This document shows, piece by piece, positions 22,850 through 34,529 of a stretch of 64,000 nt of DNA. A program made the translations under genes and the position numbers. Source of the DNA: Larix kaempferi (Eukaryota; Streptophyta; Pinopsida; Pinales; Pinaceae); NCBI GenBank assembly GCA_027924585.1, contig BSBM01001387.1, positions 186,001-250,000 of the forward strand, in the 5' to 3' direction. The notes below the pieces were generated by a model. That model made no database searches. It was not told the DNA's origin and saw only the letters and a program-made list of their open reading frames with translations. The stretch's first letter is position 1. Each line of letters opens with the position of its first letter.

Positions 22850-25800
22850 TATATGTTGACCAGATATGATGAGCCTCAGTGATTTGAGAAACTCTTAAGT
22901 TTTGTCCTTTCAATTTGTAATTCCCCATCATATATGGTCCAAAATATTTCTCTGTTTAGATACTTATGTAGCCTTTGAACATATGCATTAGATAATGTTG
23001 CTAATTTAACTAGAACTACCAAGAATTTTTTCAAGACATCCTCATTTATCTCGGAAAATAGTTGAATATTTACTTTACTTTCATCTCAAGTTTGATCAAG
23101 TTCGGATATTTGCAATTGATTGGGCACATCCTAACTCAACTCATCCATTGCATCCATATCAAACTTATCAAAGGTATCATCATCCAAACGACATAATATG
23201 CCATGTTTGCAGTTTGAACATTTTCCACGATATCATCACAAATTGCTTTCAATGAAATTAACAAAACCTAATATTTACCTTTGTCCTTTTGAGCGAAGCT
23301 TGGAAACATCTTGGGAGTGAGTGGGTACTGTTTCCGCCAATCAACAAGTTATTCAAACGCATTCTCTACCTTAGTCCTTTTGCTAATTTTTTCCTCAACT
23401 TAGTCAGATAATCTGATTAGACAATCATAAATATGTTGCGCTTCATTTAGATGATTGAATAAATTATTTTGAGCCTCCCTAAGGGTTCATTGGATTTTAA
23501 TGCTTCCTCTTTCAATGTTTTCAATTCATATATTATTTCATCAAGTTGGAGCTATAGGGAGTGTATTATTTATTCCATCTCTTTAGCATGACTCCCATGC
23601 TACTCATAAGAGGCAATTCTCTCCTCATATTTTGATTTTATTCTCTCAACTTCCATTAGAAGTTCCCTTATTACCCACAACATTTTGATTTTTTGTTGCT
23701 TATTTTTATCATCTATTTGCTATTGATGCATAGTTTCCATTTGATCTTTTTGGTGGTCCATCTGAGCTTCCAGTAGAGCAATCTCAGTTTTGTATCTTTC
23801 AATTGTATAATTTAATTATATAACTATAATGAAATTAGCACCTACAAAGGATCTTAAAGCATAAGCTATATCTATTGCATATTTTTAGGGATCTGTGTCA
23901 GTGATATTCCATACAATCACCTAATTTTGATGGTCTTTATTTGTCGTTTCTCTTATATTTTTCCTCTTTGGCCCTTTCCAAACCACACTTTTATAAGAAT
24001 TGCTGAAAAAATAGTCTCCCAAGGAGACTACAACATCATAAATACTAGTCACTACTGAAGAGGAGTCACCTGGTAGTGTGGCTAAAGGAATACTAGGATT
24101 GATTGGAGTGGTCATTGTGGATAGTGGTTGACTTGAACCGGCAATGATGGCTTGTTCAATCTATTTTTTCTTGCATTCTTCTTCCTTCTATGGCCTTATA
24201 TTTTTAGTTTCAACTTTGGTCGCTTTCCTTCTTTCCTCTTCTTCTTCTTCTTCTTCTTCCTTCTTCCTCCTTCCTCCTTTCTTCCTTGGATTTTATTTTC
24301 TCTTCTTCTTCTTGATTTTGATTCCTCTCCACTTCTATTTTGGCTTGTTCAACTTTCCTAGCTTGTTCTACTTCTTCTTTCTTTCTTTCTTCTTCAACCT
24401 TTTTGGCTTGTTCAACTTTCTTGGCTTGTTCCTCTACTTTATTCTTCCTTTCATTTTATAGTCTATCTTCTTCTTTAGATTTCTTCTTAGCCTCTTCTTC
24501 GAATTTTCTTTTGGCCTCCTTTGTAGCTCAAATTTGATGTTGTTTTAGTTGTTCTTCGACTTCAATATACTTTTTCTATAAGTCTTCTCTTCTGTAGGCA
24601 TCATCCTTTTCCCTCTATTAGCTCTATGTCATGGTTAAATGCTACTTGTCTTACTACCACTACTATTTTCATGTTAGCTTCTTGAATTGTATGCAACATT
24701 CCTCTCTAATTTTCATCTTCCATATTACCCAATACTTCCTCATATGAGAGATCTTCTTGGAAAATGTCTTCTTGAATACTAGGCCCATGTCTTTAGGTTG
24801 GAGCCAGGCCAACTGATTTAAAATGTTCTTTAATAACTTTAATGGGATCATGTATCCTGAGGGTTCCTACGTTAAGATTCAATTCTTTAAGAAAGGAAAC
24901 CTCCTTCTTGGGATGAGGGGCATTTTTTAAAGTGAATAGTCCTAGCTTGATCAAAAATATGGGCCAATACCTTTTACCATGTGTAGGTAAGAAAGAAGCT
25001 ATCCCATTCACCATAGTTTGATATGCAATGTCCCTTACGAATATCCAATCAAGAACATACCTAGGTAAAAGGTGTGGGGCTACAAAAGCATTAAAATTCC
25101 TAATATAGCTGAAAATTTCCTTGATATACTAGTCTCCAATGTTCTGAAGGGTTACTATGTCTGCTTCAGATAACCTAGATGCTTATCGATTGAAAATAAC
25201 GATATACAAGGGGGCCATGAGAAAGTCATAAATCCCATAGAAATATAACCTATAGTTGGAATGCCATAGTTCACAACAATACAGATGCACATGTGGAATA
25301 CTAGGGTTTCACTCCCAACCCATTTGAAGAAAAGGATTAGAAGAAAAAATAGCATCTAATAAGAAAGCTGAAATGTAAAAATTGGGTGGTTTTGATCCCT
25401 ATACCTCTTTTATGGCCCTGGAAAATCTCAATAAATTGATAGACAAGATGCTCACATAGTTTAAAGCTTGTCTCATGTTTGGTACATGATGCACCAACAA
25501 AATCCATTCTAGTTTAAAATGAGAGGATCCCTCCTCGCCATAGCCTGCAAATTGTGGTTGTCAGCTACTGATAGGGGTACCTCAAGTATTTCGTGGAATG
25601 CAACCAATTATCCTTTTTTCAAAAGGCCTTATCTTCAATCCACCGTTCTTTCATCATTTCTACCATATTAGAGTTCTTGGCTCTGTAATCGTTCAGAAAG
25701 GGTTTTTTCAACATCACTTTATGTTTCTTCAACTTGAACATTTCTATTGAATGAATGTGACTATAGAGAAGTTATGGAAACCCCAGCTTCATTTATCACT

Positions 25801-25980
25801 AATCCAATTCTGAGATTAATGTTATTGAATATCCCTCTAACAACGATGTTGTATGGCATGATTGTTGGTCTAGTGACATGAACATAGAGGCCGATTTTTT
25901 TTATATTATGAAAAACCTCTAAGTCATCATGGTCCTTAGGATAGTCTTCATTGACAAACATTCGATACATTTCTCCCCAA
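22850..25980 (-). pseudogene. Long degenerate reading frame, unknown protein with coiled coil
   Basis: Reading the minus strand from 25970, coding-like segments follow one another through stops and frameshifts for about 1000 codons. The N-terminal part looks globular (ITSLYSHIHSIEMFKLKKHK near 25770-25710, VNGIASFLPTHGKRYWPIF near 25010, HPKKEVSFLKELNL near 24910). A very Lys/Glu/Arg-rich linker spans 24560-24170 and appears on plus as TTC/CTT repeats. A heptad-like coiled-coil region follows (LLEAQMDHQKDQMETMHQQQ, 23790-23730; RIKSKYEERIASYEQH, 23660-23610). Near 23220-23200 a CSNCKHGILC motif could bind zinc. I recognise no family. It could be an ORF from an undescribed retroelement or a host pseudogene. 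Confidence 0.4.
24170..24560 (+). repeat. TTC/CTT-rich low-complexity tract
   Basis: Pyrimidine-rich with a core ttc repeat at 24236-24262. In the minus reading it encodes the Lys/Glu-rich linker of the degenerate frame. The plus-strand Phe/Leu/Ser frames are a by-product of the repeat. Confidence 0.8.
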
Positions 25981-27266
25981 TCTGGGTCATCCTAGAATTT
26001 GATTAAGTGATTTGTATCCATGAGCAATATTGTATCTGCATTTTTCCATGTATTGGGGAATTTATTCAACTTTCCCTTTTAAGGATACTACCCTCTTCCA
26101 CCTCTTCCCTTTTACTTTTGAAATTATAAATAATAAAGACCATGTAATTGAAAAAAAATAGAAATCTCAGATCTTGCATCAATGAATCTGTCAATACACG
26201 AATTCTAAACATAAATCAAATCTATCTCAAGTTTTGAACTAAAACATACGGACTTTGAGCAACATGATAGTAGGTGGACAAACTTGGCTTCTCTAGTAAG
26301 TTTGCGAAGGATAATGGTGAAGATTAACTATGAAATACCCCCTTTAACATTAAAAATATTTCAAATTCTCTACAATTAATGGCATTAAGGAGGATAATTA
26401 CTGGCATATATGTTTTCATTCACAACCACGAATGAGAAATATTTGTTCGATATGATGGATTCAAAATGATAGATCCGAGTATGCCAATTAGGACACGTTC
26501 ATCGATACTAAGTTTAAAATGGTTAGTTTAAAAAGGCCAATATAGGGATATCCAATAGAACATCAACCGATAGAATTCGGGGAAATATAGCCGTCATTAT
26601 CCGTAGAAAAAATGTGTACTGGCATATGGTGTTAATATTCAACGAAAATTATGTTATGACGATTTGGATCAAATCGATTGTATCGGCGAAAATTATTTCA
26701 AAATTATGACAAATTTGAGATTTTTTCCGTGGCTTCCCTAAACATTCGCTTGACTTACGACGTAATTGATATACTGTCGGATGTACGATGCAAGTTTGTC
26801 GCAACTACGATAAAAATTCCACACATGGGAGATGTTATATATCTATCTGAGAGATTTTGACAATTTTTTTGTAATTGCAACAATTTGTTTGGTCACTGTT
26901 CGAATGATCTACTTGTTTTAATTGTTTAACAGATCCAATTTTTGAATCTCTATATATAGCTCAAATTTGATACTTTCAAGGTTAGTTATTTTTAATTTTT
27001 CCTTTTCTTATTTAATATTTTTATAGCCCTGGTATACTTATGGCATAACAATATCATTCATGGGATAATAAATTAAATTGTTAAATCACTTTAGTATAAA
27101 TATATATTGTAAAATGGGCATACTATACAATGAGTTTAGTGAGTAAACCCCTTGTGAATTACTCGAGGAATCACCACTTCTCAAATCTATATTAAAAATT
27201 TAAAAAAACTCTGATTGAATTTAGATTTAATTTATAATAAAAAAAATTATAAAGTATTTTTTCAAA

Positions 27267-27268
<2 letters not shown>
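25981..27268. other. Unassigned sequence
   Basis: No supported gene or element boundary. A short frame at 26678-26860 has no recognisable motif. Confidence 0.4.

Positions 27269-27316
<48 letters not shown>
27269..27316. repeat. (TA)n microsatellite
   Basis: About 24 uninterrupted TA units. Confidence 0.98.
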
Positions 27317-27317
<1 letters not shown>

Positions 27318-28384
27318 CCTATTACCCATGGGGATTTGAACTTGTAATCTTCCATTTACAATTTTTCATCTCAATTACTCATTACCAATTTCTTTCCCTC
27401 CCGTAGGCATATTAAATATCTATATTAAGTAAAAGGAAATAGAAAATATTGCAAGGCCACATTGTACCAACTTAGACAAGTACAAAATATTGCAAGTCAC
27501 ATTGTACCACAACTTCTCAACTTAATGTTGTCTTGGGCTAGTCATAAATACATTAACACATACTTTTAGTAGAATAAACCATGGTAGGAGCATATTACCA
27601 CATCGTCTTGATCATGATTATATTAAGAATTTATATATTTGTATTTATATTAAAACCATATATATTCTTTTCTAAATATTATCTATATTAATATATCATA
27701 ACTTTAGAAGTTGTAAAGTGATTTAGGCGCAATTTATCTAATATATTAATATATCATAGTCCATATCCCATCCATAACTAGAATTGAGATTAATTATCTA
27801 TTGGAATTTTATATCTTGCATAGAAGAAAATCTGGGCTCTTCTAATGATCTAATTAGAGTACCTAATGAATGGAAACTATTTGTGATTTTTAATGACCAA
27901 TACAATATGTCTTGGGATAGTTCTCTTATCTGTTGTTTGATTATCCTACTTTATTATGGCGAAGATTTGAAGCTTATGTGGTAAAATTGAATGGTTTTGA
28001 TTTGTTGATTAATTGTTAATTACTATTATAAAGCTTTAATAAATCTATGACGACAATGGATTAATTCACTAGTGCATATGGGGTCAATATTCAATGACAT
28101 TTTTACCCTATGAATATATGTGTATATTGTACTTATATTGCTTTAGTAGAATTTGTTGTAATAGGTAATTATAATGCCAACTCCAACATAATTATGGTTT
28201 CTTGTTGAGTTAAGGGTGTGATTGGAGGTAAAGGGTGATGAGAAGTGTTATTTGCCTTGATGTGAATGCAGGGGCTTTAATGAAAGAAAACTTTTAATAA
28301 AAATAGTTGAAACACATTGTAGGGAGTATGGGCACGTTGAAGGGGGTATGAATATCGTCCCATGGTAAGTTATTCATTATAGAT
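27317..28384. other. Unassigned AT-rich sequence upstream of the CACTA exon
   Basis: It contains a short frame (27784-27984) without recognisable motifs. If the CACTA gene began here, its promoter and first exon would lie in this stretch, but no TATA-ATG arrangement is convincing. Confidence 0.35.
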
Positions 28385-28391
28385 CTGTGTG

Positions 28392-28487
<96 letters not shown>
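28385..28487. repeat. Compound microsatellite (TG)n(TA)n(GA)n
   Basis: TG units at 28385-28400, TA units at 28402-28442 and GA units at 28443-28487 follow each other with only one or two intervening bases. The Tyr-Ile and Arg-Glu open frames here come from the repeats. Confidence 0.98.
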
Positions 28488-28490
<3 letters not shown>

Positions 28491-28715
28491 AATGCATCTT
28501 TAATGCTCCCATGGATGAGGCCGACAGCTTGGACGAGGACAAATTTCAGGATGATCAAGACAACGATGATCAATATAATTATGATCTACCTTCGCTTCAA
28601 AGGGCCACAAAACCCCTTTATGAAGGCTCAAAAAAATTCTCTCTTCTGTAATGTTATTGGTGAACTTGAAGGTATTGAATGGTTTGTCAAACACATGTCT
28701 CACATATATCCTAAG
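28488..28715 (+). pseudogene. CACTA transposase (TNP2 type), N-terminal exon
   Basis: From the ATG at 28511 the frame is acidic (MDEADSLDEDKFQDDQDND) and reaches DLPSLQRATKPLYEGS, the typical region that ends in a PLYPGC-like motif before the TNP2 domain. A one-base shift near 28640 then gives SVMLLVNLKVLNGLSNTCL, matching the family pattern LLNLKxxNGxSNxxF. The exon ends CCTAAG at 28715, followed by a consensus donor GTACGT. TNP2 proteins bind CACTA ends and cut DNA in the nucleus. The frameshift and the loss of following exons make it a relic. Confidence 0.75.
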
Positions 28716-28720
28716 GTACG

Positions 28721-30019
28721 TGACCCTTGTAATATTTTGGGCTATAATGTAAATATTGTATGCATATTATGTATGATTCCTAGTGTGGAGCTCAAGGCCA
28801 AGGCTCCGCTAGTGAACACTCGACCTTGAAGAGGCAAGTATTTGATATTATGTTACCCGTGTGCTAGTGAGCCATGGGAATTATAAATATGTGTTTTAAT
28901 ATAAATGCCCACAACTAGCTATGCAGTGCAACAAGAGATGGGGGCATGATGTTTACAAGGAATTGGGAGGGAAATATTCAAACCCTTGAGCCAATCAAGT
29001 CAAGCCAAGTGTCAATGAGAGAACCCATGAAACCTCAACTACCCATGTTGACTTTTGTGCCCAATCATTCATTTCTCCCAAGAGTTGGTTGAGGTAGTTA
29101 ATGCCTTGGGGAATAGAGAGGTATGGCTGTCCAAATTCGAGTATGGGCAAGCCACCCTTCCTAGAATTTCGTGTTTGGCTTCTTGGGCAAGAAAAGAGCC
29201 ATGAAATTGCCCCCAAGCCATTATTCACCCATCAGTTTTACCTCTCTCACTTTTTCAAAGCTTGCTGAGCGTTTTCCTCCTTGGTTTTTCTGTGTTTCCC
29301 TTCATCTTTCTAGCTGGGAAGGGCGTTTTTGTTGTGGCTAACAGTGGGGAAGAGGATAAAACTATTTTGGGGTTTTATAGAGGCCGTTTGGGCCCACTGT
29401 ATGTTCATACATCTGTGGGAGAAATCGGTTTTCTTCCCTAGGGTTGGATCCCTCTTCCCATAATTCGTGTTGGGTGTGCAACGATTTGGGGAAAACCCAT
29501 AGGACCTATTTTGTGAATCCCAATGCTGAAATGTGTAACCATGCCCATTTTTTGAGTTGTTGTGTGTGTAAATGAATGTTGGGATTGAGATGGGTATCCA
29601 TTGCTTTGGGCTGTGCTAAGCTTGAGACTCCCCTTTTCCTTGTAGATATCATGCCCAGCTTGGGGGTGGTATCTGAGTGCTGAAAGAATATAAGTTGGGC
29701 AGAGACCTACGGTTGGGTGGAATGTTGCAGCGACATAGCTAGTTGCTTGGGACAACATTACAGTGAGATAAGTATATTCTCTTATGTGTATTTACTTCTA
29801 CACTATTTTAATTAAAGGATGGTTTCTCTTGATATGGTTGATGCATGTGAAATATATGTGGGTGATGTCTTATTCCACTGTACATGTTTGCCTGATTTAT
29901 GGGCAATTGTTTATATTTAAATGAATCATGGATGTTGAAATGAGCTAAGTTTTATAAAAGCCCAGATTTTGGGTATCATGTTCCCTTCCTTGCGTTAAGA
30001 GATGGGAGGGGATGTGACA
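28721..30019 (+). repeat. 5-prime LTR of element D, slightly truncated
   Basis: About 1299 bp and colinear with 34530-35843 from tgacccttgtaat to ggggatgtgaca. The first 17 or so bases present in the other LTR are replaced by CACTA exon and intron sequence. Confidence 0.92.
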
Positions 30020-30021
30020 GA

Positions 30022-30033
30022 TAGTATCAGAGC
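30022..30033 (+). promoter_or_regulatory. Primer-binding site of element D
   Basis: tagtatcagagc, two bases after the LTR, differs from the initiator tRNA-Met site TGGTATCAGAGC at one base. Confidence 0.8.
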
Positions 30034-30639
30034 TTAAGGTTCAACACTGCGGCTGTTGGGACTTTCATAGAGATATAAATCATTGTGTGTATATGTATTT
30101 AGTATTTGGAATTAAAAATAATTAAAGAAACCTGAAGATCTCATGGCTTCTATTTGTTTAGGATGGGAAATCATCCCCATGACTATTTTGGAGATTATTG
30201 CAAAACTACTTGCATTGTTTTTATCTTATGAAAGTGAGGAAGGAGGGAGAAAATCCCTTTTCAACTTGGATGCTTGCTTTACATTGTTTCCAATTCAGTA
30301 ACATTTTGTTTTGTATTTGTCTGCTTGCCTCCATGGAGGAGGGAAAGGAGGCGCAACCTCTTTCTATCTTCATATTAATTGTTTTATTTTGACATGGAAG
30401 AGGTGCAATTTATTGACATACTTTTACTGTTTTGTTCTATGCGAGTATGATCTATAAGTGGCTTACTCTGTAAAGAAAAGAAGGAAATATTTCAAAAAAA
30501 TTCTAACTGTTTTTGAAAATTTGAAAATTTTCTAAGTGTTTGCTGCTAAGCCTGTGTCGGTGAGTTTAGCCCTAATTGTTGTGACTCTATCAATGAGTTA
30601 AGCTAAATTCCAGCAACGCGTTTCAGTGAAGTTTTGCAG

Positions 30640-30895
30640 TTTTGTGCGACAGGTCGACAATTTTAACCATAAAATCTGCGACGTGGGCAGATATTTTAGC
30701 CATAAAATCTGCAACGCGGGCGGATATTTTAGCTATAAAATCTGCGACACGGGCATAGATTTTAGCCATAAAATCTGTGACGCGGACGGCGATTTTAGCG
30801 TTAACTTCTGCGATGCGGTCGGAAATTTTACCCTTAATCGTTGCGACGTGGTCGACGACTTTAACCTTAATTGTCATGACATGGTCGGAGGAGAA
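30640..30895 (+). repeat. 36-bp minisatellite, about seven units
   Basis: The unit is gatattttagccataaaatctgcgacgcgggc-like, with period 36 (exactly 12 codons). The first four units are most alike and later ones diverge while keeping phase. Both strands remain open through the array, with 12-residue repeats such as KICDxGxYFSH on plus and ARVADFMAKIS on minus. Confidence 0.9.
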
Positions 30896-31279
30896 ACTGT
30901 TAAGTCCACCGAAACGGGGAAATTGAGCAATTTTCCAGTGAGATTTTCAGATGCCGAAAATGGAAAAATGCCATGGAACTTATGTAAATGTTGTGAATGT
31001 GAGATGCACTGTGTGAATGCATGGTTGTGACATATATGTGTCTCAATGCAGTTAGATAGTAGATGAAATGGTGAACTATTGCTAATTCTGAGACCATTTC
31101 ATGAGATACTGTGAATGCAGGAGAATGATTGCATGAATAAGGTAGTCATGTTGATGGGCTACTAGAGTGCTCTGTGGAAGGGCAGAGTTGCATGAAATGT
31201 GAATTAATGAGTATTTACAGTTTATTTAAATTGCGTGGATAATGTACCCATGTCTTGCAATTTTATTATGATAATGATG

Positions 31280-31308
31280 CACATATATATATATATATAT
31301 ATATATTT
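31280..31308. repeat. (TA)n microsatellite
   Basis: About 14 TA units inside element D. Confidence 0.95.
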
Positions 31309-32574
31309 CATTGCATTTCAAATGTTAACAGCTGAAGGTGTTTGAATTATTGAGTGTTATAATTCTGAGATCACTTCAGTGACTGTTTCAGCAATGAAAT
31401 ATTATATGCATAAAGACTTACAAAGTGTTTGGCTGTTTGAAGTTTCAGATTTCGAGTAGAGTGTTTTGGGCATGGCAATGTGGATAAGTCCATGATGAAT
31501 ATTGGAATCTACCATGTGCTAGAGCCAAACCTCATGAGAAGGGTCTCATGGTTGTAAAAATAGTTTATGTGCGAAACATGTTGTCAATTTTGGACTTGTA
31601 GATTTCAGATTTGAGAATTTGCTTATAATTGCTAATCACCTTTGGCTTGCATAGAACTGTGTCAGGAGGACATGTTGCAAGTGGATGTTCATGTTATAGC
31701 AGAAAGCGTAAAACCCTAATGACAAGATGAGTTCCACTTGCAAGGGACAAGCAATATGAGGATAACCTCATGACTGAGCAAGTCAATTTCTGTGGTAGAC
31801 ATAATTGCAAATTCATGATTGAATTTAATTCTTAATGCCATTGATTGGCTATGAGGCAATCAAATTTGAATTTTATTGTTAAATGTTGTTTATTGTTTGG
31901 CTATTAGAGAAAGTGTGCCAGGAAGACACATTGCAGGAAGACCATGTGTGATGGCCTGCAAAAGCCAAACTTCATGGGAAGGACCCCATGCTTTCAAAAT
32001 GAGTTTCGGGTGAAACGCCATTGCATATTTTAAGGATGACATCTCCACTGAACTACATGACGGAAAGCCATATGAGTGAGATGGTGAAGCTCTGCCTTCC
32101 AAGAAGGCATGTGTGGGTTATGGAACGTGAAAAGATTGTGGTGGAAAACCGAAGGACTGTTGACTCAAAGAAGGGAGCCCCCATTCTTCACAATGAAGAG
32201 AGAATACATCTGAAAAAGGATAAGTATTCTGTAACCTTAACTAAGGATATACATATCTGGTTATTAGATTTAATATGCAGAGCATGTTTTATTATTTCAT
32301 TATTATTCCAAACTGCTTGAGTGAGATTAGGACCTACATGGTTCACATCGGAAAGGGGTGCACACCTTTCGGGTGTTGGGTTATGATAGGGTTTTCAATA
32401 TTGACTACACCCTAAGGGAATGGACACATTCCTGGTGTTTCAATACTTGATAGCTAATGTATAAATTATGCTTCAATTTTAGAGCAGCAATACTGATGTG
32501 TTTGCTTATCCATCTTGTGTTGTCAGCTAAAACATATGCAATTTGGGGCTGCACACAGAAGAAGCATAATGGAA

Positions 32575-32900
32575 GGGTTGTTGCATGCCTAATAAACCTA
32601 GTCGGTGCACTGGTTTGGCATTATTTACTTGGATGTTGTGGGTGTTGTGAAGGTTGTTATGAAGGGTTTTTGCATGCCTAACAAACCCAGTCAGTGCACT
32701 GGTTTGGAATTATTTACTTGGATGTTGTGGGTGTTGTTTGCATGCCTAATAAACCTAGTCGGTGCACTGGTTTGGCATTATTTGCTTGGATGTTGTGGAG
32801 GTATTGATGAAGGGTTGTTGTATGCCTAATAAACCCAGTCGGTGTACTGGTTTGGCATTAATTACTTGGTTGTTGTGGAGGTATTAGTGAAAGGTCGTTA
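32575..32900 (+). repeat. Irregular tandem repeat, four units plus a distant partial copy
   Basis: Units begin tgcatgcctaataaac.cagtcggtgcactgg and start near 32583, 32673, 32740 and 32820. Spacing is about 90, 67 and 80 bp, because the spacer (ggatgttgtgggtgttg...) varies in length. A fifth degenerate copy lies at 33046-33090. Confidence 0.85.
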
Positions 32901-33899
32901 TATGCCTATGGCTCCGTAGTAGAGCTTTGACCTATAATGGTCGGTGGCGTAGTTTCCTTCCATTGGTCGATTACCCAGACGAATGTGTTGGCTCGGCAAT
33001 GGAGAGGTCCAACCAGGTATGGGACTGGTTGGGCACCACAAATGCTTGGTAAACCCAGTCAGCGTGAAGGTGTACTGGTTGGGCATTAAACATCCACCCC
33101 ACAAGTGATCCTAGGCTTGTAAAGCAGAGAAGGGAACCTATGGAGTAGCAAGGAACTGCCCAATACAAATAAGTATTTGATTTTCTTTCATTTTTGGATA
33201 ATGAAAATTTCATGAACAAGTCTTATGACAGCCAATCTGATACACTGTTGTTTCTTGTTGGAAACTTTGGTCTTTGCAGGAAAGCAAGAAGCCCTGAAGG
33301 CATCCTAGGGATGCATATGGACACGTGACTGTCCTAGAAATCCCAGTATGAGTAGCAATGATAAGAATGATGCTAGTGGAAATGTGTGGGAGTCCTAGCA
33401 GCAAAAGGTTCTATAGAAAAACCATGGGGAGGAGATTCCCTGATGGAGAAAAGCCTTAAACAGACCTTAGACCCTAAGTGTCATAGCCCAGAAAGGGCAA
33501 GTCAAGCATTCACATTAAAGTGAAAGAGGCTAAGGAGCATAGAACCACAGTGATGGAGTGGCTCCGGATTGGAACAAGAATAAGAGGGGGAAACTCTTAC
33601 TCTTCTCTTTCCTTTTGACTGATGCATCTTAGAAATAGAAAATTGTTGAATGCATGTCATGACTAAAAGTCTATTGTGTTTATTTGCTTTAAAAAAAAAA
33701 TTGTGAATGCTGAAAAAGCTAATTCCCTATGAAAGGATGAACATGGATGAGTTCATATGTATGTGGGGCAAGCATGAAAAGTGTGTAAGTCTCATGAATA
33801 AAGCATGGACGTTCCATGTCAATTGGGAGATTAATTGACTAATTTCAATGTTTATGTTATGCTTGGCCTAACACAGAATTGCAATAATGAATTTCACAG

Positions 33900-34420
33900 G
33901 TGAGAAATTGAACGCAATTGGTTGCAGCCGTTACAAAAACAAACAAGTGGTGCTAGCAAGAAAGTGAGGAAAGCTGTGCACATTGACCATGGTAGCAAAC
34001 CAAGGGCTATTGGACTTAGCGAAAAGTCTTCTTCAAACAATTTCCAAGACCTAAGAAAATCTTGGAGAGATGCTCAAGCTACAGAAGCAGCAGAATGCGA
34101 TGAACCAAAAGGTTTTGCAGGACTCTATTCATCTGCAAAAAGAGGTAAAAAGTATTCTGGGAGCAATCAGTAGGGGAAAGGAAAGTGGATCAATGAAGAA
34201 GCATTCGTCCAATCACCCCATTAAGAAACGCCCAAGGCTGGAAGAGAGCAAGAATGCTGACAAAGGAAAACAGAGGCAGTTATCTCCAATAGAATGTTGG
34301 GGATGTGGAGGAAGTCACCTCCTCTGCGAATGTCCAACAAGGGGTAGCAAGAAAAGCGACGACCAGCAGGAGCAATGTGCAGGGGTTCAAGAACCTCACC
34401 TTGACATCTCCAATCAATGA
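33900..34420 (+). pseudogene. Element D Gag C-terminal tail with zinc knuckle
   Basis: The frame at 34070-34420 has a Lys/Gln-rich helix (KLQKQQNAMNQKVLQDSIHL), a basic region (KKHSSNHPIKKRPRLEE) and a knuckle CWGCGGSHLLCEC (34293-34331), close to the CWxCGxxHxxxxC form of plant Ty3/gypsy Gag. It ends at a stop (34418-34420) about 100 bp before the polypurine tract, so no pol follows. The first part (33900-34070) is coding-like in another frame. The capsid is missing. Confidence 0.65.
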
Positions 34421-34513
34421 AATACAAGATAGGCCTGCCACATTTTGTGAATTTTGGACATGTATAAAGCTTGTATGTATTCCTAGGTATTGGAACACCG
34501 AGGACGATGTTAT

Positions 34514-34529
34514 TCCAGGGGGAGGGGAA
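34514..34529 (+). promoter_or_regulatory. Polypurine tract of element D
   Basis: ccagggggaggggaa sits immediately before the TGTCACATC start of the 3-prime LTR. Confidence 0.85.

Larger units (their letters stand above)
30034..33899 (+). other. Non-coding interior of element D
   Basis: No gag capsid, protease or pol motif is visible on either strand across 3.9 kb. The space holds tandem arrays (30640-30895 and 32575-32900), a TA tract (31280-31308) and paired direct repeats of the phrase gccaaacytcatgggaagg.ccatg (31526 and 31965 regions). It resembles the interior of a large retrotransposon derivative. Confidence 0.55.

Noticed and set aside
24144-24461. A hydrophobic Phe/Leu/Ser plus-strand frame resembling a membrane protein
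   Set aside because: It is the complement of the Lys/Glu-rich linker of the minus-strand degenerate frame and comes from TTC/CTT repeats.
28370-28573. Frames rich in Ser-Leu, Tyr-Ile and Arg-Glu
   Set aside because: They are translations of the (GA)n and (TA)n microsatellites.
29438-29758. A 106-codon minus frame, repeated at 35332-35583
   Set aside because: It lies inside both LTRs of element D, antisense to the element, and is broken in one copy. It is a by-product of LTR sequence.
30623-30877. A helical 12-residue-repeat protein on minus
   Set aside because: It is confined to the minisatellite inside element D, with no flanking coding sequence. It is kept as a repeat and as a finding, not as a gene.
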